Shown here piece after piece: positions 11,261-22,565 of a stretch of 64,000 nucleotides of DNA (the stretch's first letter is position 1; each line of letters opens with the position of its first letter). A program made the position numbers and the translations under genes. The notes below the pieces were generated by a model. That model saw only the letters and a list, made by a program, of their open reading frames with translations. It was not told the origin of the DNA and ran no database searches. The stretch is from Avena insularis. Its lineage: Eukaryota; Streptophyta; Magnoliopsida; Poales; Poaceae. The DNA lies in NCBI GenBank assembly GCA_023614405.1, contig CM042684.1, forward strand, positions 468,109,650-468,173,649. The letters run 5' to 3'.

Positions 11261-12474
11261 AGAATTGCATGATGAAAATAATTCAAGAAAAGAAAACACC
11301 CATGTGTTACCTTTTAATATTATATATTGTTTGCATAGCTAAAAAGGATCGATTTTGTTTGCTTGTTCTTCCACACAAGGTAATGGAAAGATATGAAATT
11401 TATATTTCTTTGATCATGACATGTATCTACAAGCATGGAAGCACAGATATTTAAGAGTAGCTAGAAACGACTAAAACAATCAACTCGTCTTATCCAAAGA
11501 ACCACTAATAGAAGCCAAGTGTATCATCATGCTCGTGAAGTGTGGGAGGCCTGGACAAGCCCAGCAACAACAACACCTTCGACACGGTTGCCGAGCTGGA
11601 CATAACAAGTACAAACGACAGAACAATGAATCCACACATACAAATTAGAGAAAATTCATAAGGAGGACAACACGTACCACTGATCAAACGTAGGACACAA
11701 GAGTGCCCCTCCTTTACAGGATTCACACTAGATCTTGGGACAAGTTGCTGGTTAAGATCGATGACTGGCTCGGGAGAAGATGTTGGTCATCGGGCTAGGA
11801 ATTCATCGGTGGTGGACCCTAGTTGGAGGCGGAAGTCGTTGGAGTCGGCTACCAGCAGAACTCCAGGCGATGTTAGGTTGGATGTGGATGACGAAGCTTG
11901 GGGTGGAGCGTGGAGGAGAGGCCAACATACAACCGGGGTGGGAGGGAGATGCAGGAAGGAGGCGGACATGCGGTAGTAGGACATGTGGATGAGTGGCAAA
12001 CTCGGGATAGGTGGTGGTGGCATTGGCGCTCTTACCCTTGGTGGCGGCCCCTCTACACTCACCAGAGCAGGAGGAGGAAAGAACACAAGGCGGTTCCATC
12101 GGCCGTTTTGGCCCAGAAAAACAGAGGAAAACGGTTAGATCCACACGATGATATTTTTGTTGTAATATATCAAAAAAGTAGGGGCTAGAAGATGTACCCC
12201 TTTGATGATCAATCCACTACCCACACTAGGGTATCGTAGTTTATGCATTGATGTGTCACTGCAATTAATGATGAAAGACATGATAGTAATATCATAGGTA
12301 AGATATCGTACCATAGCATGTAGAAAAAAAATTGAATATCAAAAAGATTTTGTACAATTTTGTATAGAGATGTTACAAATCAATAAATATAATGAGGCTA
12401 TGATAGTAATACATGATATAATGCATAAGGAATCTTGTTTCCTTTTGCTTTGTACTAAAATTGTAGCCTTGTGT
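11261..12474. other. No recognisable gene
   Basis: Overlapping frames on both strands around 11760-12190 come from GC-rich sequence and match nothing known. The stretch could be internal to the CACTA-like element that begins at about 10835, but nothing proves it. Confidence 0.35.
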
Positions 12475-13640
12475 TGAGTTTTTTTTTGACAAAGAGCATA
12501 TATTAATATCGCGAAGATACCAATTACATCCAATATCTGCAGCGTTCTCCTAGCGGCTTTACGCATGCATTCAATCTAGAAAAAAGAAGAAGAATTACAA
12601 AAAAAGAAAAGTACCGCTACAACGATCAATTCCTTGTAGCTGCGATACTAACATGACTTGTCCGCTCGACCAAAGATCATAGGTTTTCACCCTGATGAAA
12701 GTCCTTGCTCGAAAAACAATGCCTTCAACAAGTTCATTGCCAAGCATAACCAATTAAGGTCAGATCTTAGATTTTCACCCTATAAGATAAGGCTCTAAAC
12801 TTCTCCTGTGTTGCTGCCCCTTGATAGTCACTGTTGTGAGTCACAGATCACCAAACCAGTTTCTCATCGCCACAAAGACTCAAACCACTATCGCTAGCTC
12901 TCACGCCCCGCTTTTGTGACATTATCCGCATCTGACTTTACCATGGATCATAAAATATATGACACATGATGGTAATAGATAGCAAAGCTTTGCAATGCTC
13001 CTTCTGAAACCAAACGATCATAAAAACATGGGCGCACATGACCGAATTCCTTCCGATCCAGCAACCTCCAGGCATGATATGTCCATAAGAGTTCGCTGGC
13101 GGAGCCTTCTAGAATACGCCACTTCATGCCATATAAATGAGGATAGGCAACTAGCAGATCTTCGTGTTAGCGCAGGAGAAACCCTAGGACCGCCTCCTTT
13201 ATTCCAAAGCGGCCAGAAGCCCACACACCCGACCTTCACCGGCCACATGACCCACCGAAAAGATTGGCCGCCACGTCCACAAGCAGCACGATGAGAAGCG
13301 CCACGGGGGAGAAGAGGATGAGTTGGCCATGGCAGGCACGATCACAGTCGTCGCCTCCAACCCTTTGGAACAGACCACCGCCGCACACCGCCATACCGCG
13401 CCGCCGCCCCAAACCGCCACTCCGCAACCGCATCCACCTTGCCGCCGCACCGGATCGGACGCCGCGCCAAAGCCCTGCTTTGCGGGGAGCAAGTCTGGAA
13501 GGTCAAAAGAAATGACCCTAACACGACACGTGCATCCGCTGGCTTCTTGGAGGAGAGTAGCACCGGATTTTGGTTTAGAGATCACATCCAGAGAGGAGAG
13601 AGCCCTTGTCCTATGGTTTAGAGATCGGCCTCCGCGGATA
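12475..13640 (-). mobile_element. Retroposon-like repeat, minus strand
   Basis: Read on the minus strand this begins GC-rich (about 13250-13550) and ends in AT-rich sequence followed by a run of nine A (the T-run at about 12480-12488). It shares the ttttcaccc motif with the retroposon at 14980-16615. That organisation fits a poly(A)-terminated retroposon. No target duplication was found, so its 5' boundary is uncertain, and no coding frame is convincing. Confidence 0.4.
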
Positions 13641-13924
13641 GAGAAAAGACACGATAGTAATTTTGAAATACGCAAATTTTTGGGCCTCATTTTGCTCAGG
13701 TTGTTTAAATAGAAATATTGGGTACAACCTGGCAGGGTTTGGGTAAAAACTCCGGTGACACCCAAAACCGGTCAAAGCTGCTACGCCTGAGCAACGTGAG
13801 AAACACGAGCAGCACCTCGCGTCTCGGAAACACCTTGACCCAACGTGGTTTCCGGGGATTCCTGGGGCTAAGCCCACTCTAAATCGGCCTACAAAACAGC
13901 CCGCAAGTATTTTCCGGTGTGTTA

Positions 13925-14251
13925 GGGCATGTATAATACGGTGACATCAGCCTTCCCTTAGAGTTGCCATGTCGGATTTTCGCTTAATTGGAGGAGAGAG
14001 AATTAAGAGAGAGAAGATTGTCTTCCCTTAGCTAAGGGATGATCTCTTAGAAATAAGAAAAGGTTATTTTCTCCATTGTACCTTGTGCCTTCTCTTGTTA
14101 ACATAATTTCTTACTATAATTAGACAATTAACATTAATTCTTAGAGATGACAACAAGAAATGATTCATTGTACGATTTATTGTTATTGTCTTCTCTAGAC
14201 TACGTAAAGGACTAAGAGAAGACACGCATTCTCTTCTATTGTACATGCCCC
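13925..14251. mobile_element. MITE, PIF/Harbinger-like
   Basis: A 327-base non-coding element starts gggcatgtataata and ends tattgtacatgcccc, imperfect terminal inverted repeats of about 14 bases. TTA flanks it on both sides (13922-13924 and 14252-14254), fitting the 3-bp TTA target duplication of PIF/Harbinger elements. The interior is AT-rich with CTT/AAG runs that could extend the stem. It has no coding capacity. Confidence 0.7.
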
Positions 14252-14254
14252 TTA

Positions 14255-14964
14255 GGATTGGACCGATATCAAACCCGAAAAACGCTCCAAACCGCCGGTG
14301 CAAAACAAGGCCTTTGTTTGCCCTCCGCGGATAGAGAGCCAAGCTGTCATGAAGAAAAATGGAATCGAAAGCCACAAGCGCGTGCTCTCGAGCGAGGCGC
14401 ACGCGCGTGCAGCCGCAGTGTGCAAAATGTATTCGAAAATAGCATTAGAAATGCGCGATGAGTCCCGAGTACTTCGCATGTGCTGTTAAGCATGTGTTTG
14501 CCCATGATTCTGCGTATCTGCGAGATGTACTCGCACATGTATGTGAGAACGCAACGAGATCTGAAATACGTATGGTAGAGTAGTAAGTCGAGGCTCAAGA
14601 CCATCGTGCGCGAGGGCAGAGATTCTGTGTCTCGATCTGTTTTTGAACGCGAGAAACTCTGTCCGCCGATAAGTACAATTATGAAGTACCGCAGTCTGAA
14701 TACGATGGCGCCCCCCTCAGCGCTACCCATACAAGTACACCGTCGTATCTTCGTGATGATTAACGTGATTAACTTTGAAGATTATTTAGCAAACTGTGGC
14801 ATGGCAGCCCTCGCTAAAAACGGGTGCCGATGGCACCCATGGGCCATGGATGCATGTATCTCCTCCGTCCTTCGGTCGTTCAACGGTTTGTCAACATATT
14901 ACCTGAATTTATGGAGGCTGCTCTCAGACTTTCGATCCATCGCTGACGCTGAGGACTGAGGACT
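14255..14964. other. No recognisable gene
   Basis: Short frames occur on both strands with no protein similarity that I can see. A direct repeat gaggactgag/gactgag lies next to the retroposon insertion point at 14951-14968. Confidence 0.35.
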
Positions 14965-14979
14965 GAGGTGCTTCGTGTT
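14965..14979. repeat. Target-site duplication, left copy
   Basis: GAGGTGCTTCGTGTT, repeated exactly at 16616-16630. It directly abuts the T-run (poly(A) on the minus strand) of the retroposon. Confidence 0.9.
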
Positions 14980-16615
14980 TTTTTTCTTCGTGAAAACGCA
15001 AAAGCTTTGCGTTTCGATTCATTGATAGAAAAAAATACAATTTACAAGCCTAAGAAAAGGCCAACACCCATATTCACACACCCAACGCTCAAACAAGACT
15101 ACGACTAAATGGCCGAAATCCGTCGAGTGCTTCTCCAAGACGCCACAGAGTGAGCTCCTCCGCTAAGCAGAACCCTTGCCAATGAAAGTCGCCAAAGTTA
15201 CCAAGAGCCCGCCAGCTGCAGCCAAGACGCGTTTCACTTGAATCCCGCGAGCCAACGACAGCTCAGCTGGGAGCATCGCTGCTCCGGCCTCAGCCCAGAT
15301 CCGGGGTACGCCGTCGGTGCAATGGCTATCTCCCAGCCACCTCAACAGACGTCCAAGCGTGCAGTCTTTAGTAGCCCGCCAACAAGCACAGAGGCCAGCC
15401 CACCACTGCTCATTCGGAGGCTTGCTCGCGCTGACCAAGGAAGATCCTCGTCGCGCAAGCCACCACAATACCACTCGAGAGGCCGGCACGCCATCTGCAC
15501 GGCAAGACGCCTCCTATGTGGCCGACACTAAGATCCATGATAAAGAACTATGGCCCGAACCAGAGAGTCAAGTCCCCAAGACGACGCCTCCATGGAGGGT
15601 GCGACGTCAAAGCTGTTGTCGTCGCCCGATTTAGCAAGCCAAATCTGAGGTTTTCACCCGGGACATGAGACTCTAGGCGAGAAAGGTGCCGAAACTCCTT
15701 GATGACGCCTCATAGGGAACGGCGCCCTCAGGCGTCGCCGTCATCAGCCCCGAAAGGTAGGGCTTTCACCCGGAGCATGGCACCTTATCACCGCAACCGA
15801 GCATTGTGTGTTCTTCTCCAAGAGCTCCTAGGCTGGCCCTTCATGGGAGGAGTCGCCAGCAGGTCCGTGCACAACCATCTCAGATTAGCATCGCTAGCAA
15901 TCTAGCACCGCCCAACCCGCCGTCAGCGCCGCACGGGCACCATGAGCCGCCACACCAAGATGGTGTTGGGCTCAGTTCAACCGGGCAGAGAAGCAGCACC
16001 CCTGCGCTCAAAACCTAGGAACACAGCGATGAGGGTGCCAACACCCAGACGCAGGGGGCAGAATGGCCAGGGTTCGCTTGACCTAGATTGGGCCCGAAGG
16101 GCCCAGATCTGGGCCAGCAGGACCAGCGTCGCCATGGCACCATCTCGGCTGCCCACCACCCCCGTTGCCATCACCATCGCTCGCCGTCCAGCCTCAGCGC
16201 GGCCAGGGAAGGACCCCGGCCCCGGAGCCCGGCCGTGACTAGCCAAGCCTAGGCGGGCCCGGATAGGTCCTGAGCAGCAGCGCCCTCACGCCCTCCACCA
16301 TGCGTCGCCACCACCGCCTCACTTGACCGAGCCACACCTGCATCAACGCCGATAGGCCACGCCGCCGCCGTGTCGCGCCACCGCCCGCCGAATCTTCTTC
16401 AGCGCACCGCGCCGCCGCCAGCACCGCCCCGCGCAGCCTGGCCCACAGCCGGGTAAAGGTCAGCCCGCCGCCGTCGGCACCACACGGGCTTTTCCTGGCG
16501 GCTTGCGCCGACGACAGCAGAGGGGAAGGGAGAGGAGGGGGAGGGCACGGCGAGGGGCTAGGGTTTTCTCCCCTGGTCGCCCGCGGGAAGCGAGCCAGGG
16601 GGACTCTCCCGTGTC
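14980..16615 (-). mobile_element. Poly(A) retroposon, 1.6 kb
   Basis: The insertion is flanked by a perfect 15-base duplication (14965-14979 and 16616-16630). On the minus strand it begins GC-rich, with a tract near 16560 resembling a transcript leader, and ends in a short poly(A) (T-run from 14978). Variable-length duplications plus a 3' A-run are the hallmarks of target-primed reverse transcription, the LINE mechanism. No intact coding frame exists; the long frames seen here (for example 15163-15489 and 16239-16763 on minus, the latter crossing the element's end) match no family. It is either a non-autonomous LINE relative or a processed copy of a cellular RNA. The ttttcaccc motif shared with 12475-13640 favours a repeat family. 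Confidence 0.75.
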
Positions 16616-16630
16616 GAGGTGCTTCGTGTT
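16616..16630. repeat. Target-site duplication, right copy
   Basis: Exact repeat of 14965-14979; marks the 5' end of the minus-strand retroposon. Confidence 0.9.
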
Positions 16631-17540
16631 GATCCATTCCGTGCAGACAAGGCGCTGTTTGCTTGCCGATGTTGAGTGCTTCCTCCTGCGTATTTTGTCG
16701 AGCGTGTGTGCATGTTTCAGCATGTCCCTCGAATGGCAGGTGGACTGCTTCGTGCAGGCACATGTCACGACTTTTGTGGACTTGCAGAGTTCTACTGATA
16801 GTACTAGTAGTAAAACTTGGTGGTTAGTTCGAAATCATAAACAATATGTTGATAGCGCAAGTTGGCCACTAACCATATCACGTCATCTCATACTGTATAA
16901 TTAGATATATAGGCGCAAGTTCGTACCTTAAAAATCTGAGACTCATGTTGATTATACGATCCACGACAAACAGTGAGCATCTCTAGCAGACGCCCTAAAA
17001 CAAGCAAACAGTGAGTACGTACATAACACCCCATTACTAGAAGAGGCTTATGCTTTGGTATCGTGTGAGTATACTTTTTTCTTCTAAATTTACATGCCCC
17101 AATAAATTCCCTTGAAAAGAACCTCCAGAACCTCAACAAACATTATCTAGAAAAATGCACAGCTTCTTGTCGGACCTAACCCAGACGTTGGCGTAGACAT
17201 CTGGACGAGGGTCAAGACAAAGTCAGTAAGTTAATAACATGCTTGGATCCTTGCCTGGATGTTCAAGTGACCAAATGGTTTGGCAGTCGTGCAGTCAGGT
17301 GTAGTAGCCAAGTAAGAGGGATAACACACAAATTTGTGAAGGACTTATATAGACCCCCTTGTCCACAAACGACTCAAGACTGTTGACACTCCAAAAGCCC
17401 GAGATCTTCTAATTCCTCTGACTAATCTTGCAAATCTTCGAATTGAAAGAGAGAAGAGAACCCGATCTATAATACCATGAAGCCAAATTTGAATCCCCTG
17501 AAGTTCATCATGTTGCATGTTACTCTTGGGTTTTTGTGCA
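16631..17540. other. No recognisable gene
   Basis: Mostly unique-looking, moderately AT-rich sequence with only short frames. Before the retroposon inserted, it was continuous with the DNA left of 14965. Confidence 0.35.
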
Positions 17541-19262
17541 CCTTTGAAAGGATATAGATGTCGCCTAGAGGAGGGTGAATAAAAAATTTAAAAACTATTA
17601 TGGTTTTGGCTTGAGAGAATGCAAAATTAATCTAATGTTTATTTTTGTAGCACAAAACCTAAATAAGCTAGGCTCAACTAAGTGCACCAACAACAAGTTA
17701 AGGAAATCAAGATAGTACAAGATATAAATACAACACAAGTGATACGCAAGATATGAGTACTCCAATCTTGATAGTTATCACAAGGAAAGTAAACTCGGGT
17801 ATAGAGATAACCGAGGCGCGATGAGACGAAGATGTATTCCTATGTTCCCTTCCTTCGGGGGGAGGTACGTCACCTTGGAGAGGTGTGCGATCTCACGAAG
17901 GATTTCTCCATGCCACGAAGGGCACCTTATTCTCCGAGGCTATCCCATTAAAGGAATAGCCACTTTCCTTATGGCTAGCTTTTTCTCCACTCTGGAGATA
18001 GCAAGCTCCACAATCACTTCACAAGCTTCTCGAAGGAGAAGCCCGAGCCTATTCACAATCTTTCACGAAGAGGACACCATGTGACCAACCGCCAAGCCAA
18101 CTAGGAGGTCACCCTACAGGAGTAGTAACAATCTCACGGTCTCTCACTCGAACAAATCGTAATGGAAATCTCAACACTTATGCAAGAATGCAACGCAAAA
18201 ACACAAAAGGTGTTCAGATCCTTCACACTCAAATCCCACCAAAACAACAAGTGCTAGGGAGAAATTAGAGAGGAATAATAATGGTGGAAATCAACCAATG
18301 ACTCCAAGATCTTGATCCAATGGGTTCCTCTCACTTAGAGAAGGAAATGATTGGTGGTGATTGTAGATGTAGATCTACTCTTTCAAAGCTCTTAAAAATG
18401 TGAAAAAATCATAGGAGGGAAGGGAAAGGAAGCAAACTCAAGAGAGTCAACAATAGAGGTCAAAAACGTGCTAAAAACCTCTAGAAAACTATTAGGGAAG
18501 AATCCCCTTTCATTGTGAAAGCCAAATATGATCGTTGGTGGTAAAAACTAGGAGTTTCGGTTCTCCGGTCGGTCAAAACGGACCCTCGACTGAAACCCCC
18601 GGTCAACCGGATCAAGGACCGGCCTGTGAGAGGATGACATCAAGTGGCGATCGTCATCGAGGTTAAGAAGTGTGAGCTCAATATAAGCATCTCAAGAAGA
18701 TCATAGACTTGAAGCTTGCCATCAATTTGGTGATAATGGACATGTAAAGATGTGTCTTAATGAAGCTATCCTATAGTGGTGTATGTGGAGCAAATTATGA
18801 GTCTATTGAGCAACAATGATCAAGTGAAGCATTCCGGCTTAATGGAGCTTGAAGAGTTGCTATCAAGATCAAGAAGGATGTGCAAGTCAAATATATGGCC
18901 TTGCTAGGTTTTCCTTTTACCGGTGTCAAGGTGGGTGTTGGAAGACTAGATTATAGGATAGATACCCGCACTATCAAGAGGGGCTTTCGGTTTAGTAACT
19001 TGATCACATTATCATAGAGAGCTAAATCCTTTGCATACTTTGTATCTGTCTATTTTATTGTTTCTTGGTATTTCTCCATGTTAGGTTCTTGATATGGTTG
19101 CTAGCTCTTCAACAAGTCCAAGTTTCTCGAAAACCGAATTTCTATTCATCTTCTATTGCGTTTTCAAGTTTGAAGGTTTTACCGGTTCTTCATTTTGAGA
19201 GGCTTCATACCTCTCCTAATTTTGTATTCTACCTCTTTATATTTCTTGGGTTTTATATCCTC
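17541..19262. mobile_element. Anonymous non-coding repeat
   Basis: The segment starts near atagatgtcgcctagagg, a phrase I recognise as recurring in grass intergenic repeats, and ends around 19260. It has no coding frame of note. A purine-rich interior and the phrase ggtttcagt-like/ctccggtcggtcaaaacgg (18555-18580) are typical of such repeats. No LTRs or terminal inverted repeats were identified, so the class is open. Confidence 0.4.
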
Positions 19263-19453
19263 TGTTAGATAGATCGTGCTCTTAGTTTTTCAAAAAGCCC
19301 AAATACGCTACCGGATAAAACTGGAGAAAACATATACAAACATATCAATTGTAGCACAATACCAATACATATACAAATGTCGCATCTAACGCTCGGTCGC
19401 TCGCTGGTTGGTGGCTTGGTGCCCTTCGGACAGTCCGTGCCCTTCTCGGTCGG

Positions 19454-19459
19454 CACGTG
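19454..19459 (+). promoter_or_regulatory. G-box CACGTG
   Basis: A palindromic CACGTG core about 100 bases upstream of the TATA box of the DUF688 gene. In plants bHLH and bZIP factors bind such cores; its use here is inferred from position only. Confidence 0.45.
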
Positions 19460-19555
19460 CCAGCGTGTCATTCTCATTCCTCGCGATTGGGCAGGAAAAA
19501 GGTGCCGGTACTTGTTTGGATCGCAAGTGACCAGCGAGCAGGAGATCCTGCGCAG

Positions 19556-19562
19556 TATAAAA
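19556..19562 (+). promoter_or_regulatory. TATA box of DUF688 gene
   Basis: tataaaa, 135 bases before the start codon, predicts transcription start near 19585-19595 and a 5' leader of about 100 bases. The region between is pyrimidine-rich, as is common for plant leaders. Confidence 0.65.
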
Positions 19563-19690
19563 CGCGCGCCATCGGATCACTCGAGTTCTCGGATCGTTCC
19601 CGCTGCTCCACTCTCTCCCACGCAGCGACCAATTAATCCCGCACCTACCACGCACACTGGCTAGCTAGCAAGTACTACTAGAGCCTGGAG

Positions 19691-20380
19691 ATGGCGATGC
19701 CGCTGCCGATCCCTCGCAGCGGCGCGGAGACCCCCAACTACCCGCAGAGCCCGCTGCGCATCACCCACGACGGCGAGTTCTACGCGCGGCTGCTCACCAA
19801 GGAGAGCTCCCTCGCCAACCCCTCCTTCCGCTACTACGGCGCCGGCCCGGGCGCCGTGCCCTTCGGCTGGGAGTCCCGGCCCGGCACGCCCAAGGACTGG
19901 GCCTCCTGCAGGACCACGCTCTCCTCCGCCGCTGCCGTCCCGGCCATCACCCCGCCGCCGTCCTACCACCTGCGTGCGGCCGCGTTGTCGTCGCACGGCA
20001 GGAAGGCGCGCGCCGCTGCTGGCGACAATAAGAAATGCGTGGGATACAGGAGGCTCAAGTGGATCAAGATCGGCTTCATCGCCGCCGTGTTCCGCCGGAT
20101 CGCGCTCGGCAGGTCCCGGGTGTCGGCGGCGGCCGAGACCTCGTCCGCGGCGTCGGTGCAGTCCTCCTCGTCCACCCGCTGGCTCTTCTCCGGCGGCTCG
20201 AGCAGCTGCCTGGAGGAAGCCGGCGCACAGAAGCAGTACTACCACTACTACGATGCGCCGGCGACGAAGGGAATGGTCAGCCTCGGAGGGGCCCGCCGGC
20301 CGAGCCCGTGGATGGTGCAGTTCTGCGGCGGCGGCGGCGGCGGCGGCGGCGTCAAGAGGGAGTCCGCGGGGTGGCAGTAG
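19691..20380 (+). CDS. DUF688-type protein
   Basis: Single uninterrupted 229-codon frame, strongly GC-biased at third positions as is common in grass genes. The conserved motif VPFGWESRPGTPK lies at residues 56-68; the W-E-x-x-P-G-T-P-K core is the hallmark of plant DUF688 proteins, whose function is unknown. Preceding it is SSLANPSFRYYG (39-50), also typical. Residues 124-139 (WIKIGFIAAVFRRIAL) form a basic, hydrophobic segment, probably not a true membrane span. The C-terminal third is Ser-rich, then Tyr/His-rich (183-187), then a run of eight Gly (213-220) encoded by ggc repeats. A short member of the family. The first ATG (ggagATGGCG) is the best start, with a second in-frame ATG two codons on. 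Biochemical role unknown. Confidence 0.88.
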   Translation: MAMPLPIPRSGAETPNYPQSPLRITHDGEFYARLLTKESSLANPSFRYYGAGPGAVPFGWESRPGTPKDWASCRTTLSSAAAVPAITPPPSYHLRAAALSSHGRKARAAAGDNKKCVGYRRLKWIKIGFIAAVFRRIALGRSRVSAAAETSSAASVQSSSSTRWLFSGGSSSCLEEAGAQKQYYHYYDAPATKGMVSLGGARRPSPWMVQFCGGGGGGGGVKRESAGWQ

Positions 20381-21290
20381 GCTGCGCCGGCGGTCAAGCG
20401 CACGCCGTTCCAGTCCATATGGCGAGCTGATCGATCGATCGCTCAGTTCGTGGCTGCGTCTCGCTGGCTGTTGCTGTTCGATCGATCCGGTGTGCCCTAA
20501 AGTAATGTACTAATGTGTGTAGTGCCCTATAGTAATGTGTGCAGTGCTCCAACATCAGGTCCAACATGTTGTGCCCTACAGTAAGTGCATGTTCGTTCGT
20601 TTTGGTTGTTTAGCGTTGGCGTGGTGTGCCGGCCGGGAAGACGACAGGAGCGTATCGGCGTTTTACCTTTGGAAAACGTTTGGGTGCTCTTGTCTCGTGG
20701 TGTGTGGACTATGGAAAGATGCACATTGTCGATCGCGACTATAGATCGAACAGACAGGCTCACGTGTCTGTAATTACTTCCGCTCTCTTAAGATCATGTC
20801 AACTACTGTACTACTACCTGCCTTGGCGTTTTGGGAGTGGGATAACAACTGAGGACACGCTGAGGTTGAGATGCCTGAAGAAAAAAGTAACAATCACTGT
20901 CTCATCATAATTCGGTGTAACTCCTAGCTAGTTCAGGTAGTGAGCGGTTACGTAGATTTTAGAGAGGGATTTGGTGATTTGTTAGTGTGTCATTTTTTCT
21001 GTGGTTATTATGAGGCCTGCATAATGGAACAGCAGGGGCACAATAGCTTTTCGCATGTCCGTAGTGCATATAGTACGATCCATTAACTTGACATCAAGAA
21101 GCCAGCGAACGACGTGTAACCAAATTAACGGAGCAACACGACGGTGGAAACATCATCATCCTATTTGGAGCAACACGACGGGCACACCTTACTCACATTT
21201 ATCATCGAGCTTGAATGCAAAGACGCGCAGCATGCAGTAATTCGATCGCCTGTCTGCGTAAGCGAGGACTCCGTCCGTAGCGGTATGGAT
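20381..21290 (+). other. 3' flank of DUF688 gene
   Basis: Non-coding. Three near-copies of gtgccctaaagtaatg lie at about 20492, 20522 and 20571, probably in the 3' UTR. Short frames beyond (for example 20626-20910) have no recognisable product. Confidence 0.45.
20492..20588 (+). repeat. Short direct repeats in 3' UTR
   Basis: The unit gtgccctaNagtaatg occurs three times (20492, 20522, 20571) with small changes. It may be a replication-slippage product or a shared RNA element. Confidence 0.6.
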
Positions 21291-21299
21291 CTGAGTACT

Positions 21300-21490
21300 C
21301 TTTGTCGTCAATAAATACCTTTGACATTAATCGCACCATTCTAAATCAAATTACTTTAAGTTTGACAAAGTTTGTAGAAAATAAGTCCACATCTAGAACA
21401 CCTCATCATACAATATATTTACATACTAGATGTTGTAGATATTTACATATTTTTCTTTACATTCACTCAAAGTTTAGACAATTATCCATC
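21300..21490. mobile_element. Decayed Stowaway-like MITE remnant
   Basis: AT-rich sequence containing gtttgacaaagtttgtagaa and later atgttgtagatatttacata resembles the interior of Triticeae Stowaway-type elements, including the better-preserved one at 59541-59778. Its terminal inverted repeats are not recognisable, so it is a remnant. Confidence 0.45.
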
Positions 21491-21519
21491 TACGGTTCCT
21501 TCCCCCCTTTGTTGACCAT

Positions 21520-22035
21520 ACTGCCGATCCGCCCCGCATCCGGTGGCCTTGGGGCTTTGGAGGGGTGGCGGACCACTGCCTCTCATCAGCCCGAGAATTT
21601 CTATGCAACATATAGTTTTTTTTGTTGTCTTTTTGAGGATGGTGAGGCGGCTGCTACATCCTGAAATCAAAATATGATCCTTCCTGCCCTATCTTTGTTT
21701 CGTGGTGCATCTAGCGCTCATGGAGGGTGCGTGTGTCCAACGGATCTCTTAAGAAGCGGTCGGTTCTCGTGTTATTGATGTGGTTTCTAGCGAGTCTCTT
21801 TCAATCTAAGATTCCCATCACTAGCGATGGTTGTTGCTCTGGTGCACTGCCCCTTGGGGTCTTAGCACGACGACTTCCCGTCGACAAGTTCTATTACGTC
21901 AAGATTTGCAAGACTCCGTTGATGGAGGGGCGAGGGCGATGCGATCGGCTCGCGCTAGTTTATGTAGTCATCGCTAGGTTGTCCAGTTGCATGATTTGTA
22001 GTAATTTTATTACTTTGAGCTTTTTGTATTGTTGT
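21520..22035 (+). mobile_element. Retroposon 3' end, plus strand
   Basis: GC-rich at first, then AT-rich and ending in a T/G-rich tail (tattgttgttgtt, about 22027-22039), the layout of the 3' parts of non-LTR retroposons in this genome. No reading frame is convincing. Boundaries and target duplications were not found. Confidence 0.3.
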
Positions 22036-22185
22036 TGTTAAAAACCAACCAGGACTAGCCCTTGGTGGTAATGATATAGTAGAAGCGGGACTTAGCGTGT
22101 GAATTCCGAAAATTCGCCCTTGACAGGAATCAAACTCCGGTCGTTGGGTGCGCCACTGCGCCAAATCACTAGGCTACTGCCCCAT
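22036..22185 (-). mobile_element. tRNA-like SINE candidate
   Basis: On the minus strand TGGCGCAGTGG (22163-22153) fits the RNA polymerase III A-box consensus and GGAGTTTGATTCC (22138-22126) is close to the B box GGTTCGANTCC. They are about 25 bases apart, shorter than in a tRNA but possible for a SINE. The 3' end would be near 22040. A target duplication was not found. Confidence 0.4.
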
Positions 22186-22472
22186 TCTCTTGTACTGTTG
22201 TTGTTGTGGTTGATAATTGATAGATAAAGAAAATTTATCCCATCGTGATATAGAAATGAAAAATGATACTCCTCCCTCGGGGGATCCCGTGATTCCCCTG
22301 GGACGCTGGGTCACGTACGTGCGGTCGTGGTGGGTTCGGGTTTAGTTTCCTCGCATCGTCCTCTAGCTTGCGCATCTTCGCCGTGTATCCACACGCGACT
22401 GCGCCGCCCAGCCGCTCCCTCGCGCCGCCGCACTCCGCACCTGGGCCGCCAGCCCCTCGCTCCTGTAGCCGC

Positions 22473-22560
22473 CGCCTTGCTCCGTCGGGTAGACGTCGTC
22501 AGAGTCACCGCCTTGCTCCGTCGGGTAGACGTCGTCAGATTCGCCGCCTTGCTCCGCCTC
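22473..22560. repeat. 36-bp tandem repeat
   Basis: Two full 36-base units (22473-22508 and 22509-22544, three mismatches at the end) and a partial third from 22545. The unit begins cgccttgctccgtcgggtag. It directly abuts the target site of retrotransposon E1. Confidence 0.85.
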
Positions 22561-22565
22561 CAACC
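22561..22565. repeat. E1 target duplication, left
   Basis: CAACC, repeated at 56822-56826 on the other side of the nested stack. Confidence 0.85.

Noticed and set aside
13199..13765. 188-codon minus frame
   Set aside because: Sits in the GC-rich part of a retroposon-like repeat with competing frames on both strands and no recognisable domain.
16239..16763. 174-codon minus frame
   Set aside because: It runs across the mapped 5' border (16615) of the retroposon and matches no family, so it is not a natural gene.
20035..20430. Alternative frames within the DUF688 gene (also 19974-20513 and 19661-20245 on minus)
   Set aside because: They are shadows of a GC-rich real coding frame that carries the conserved family motif.
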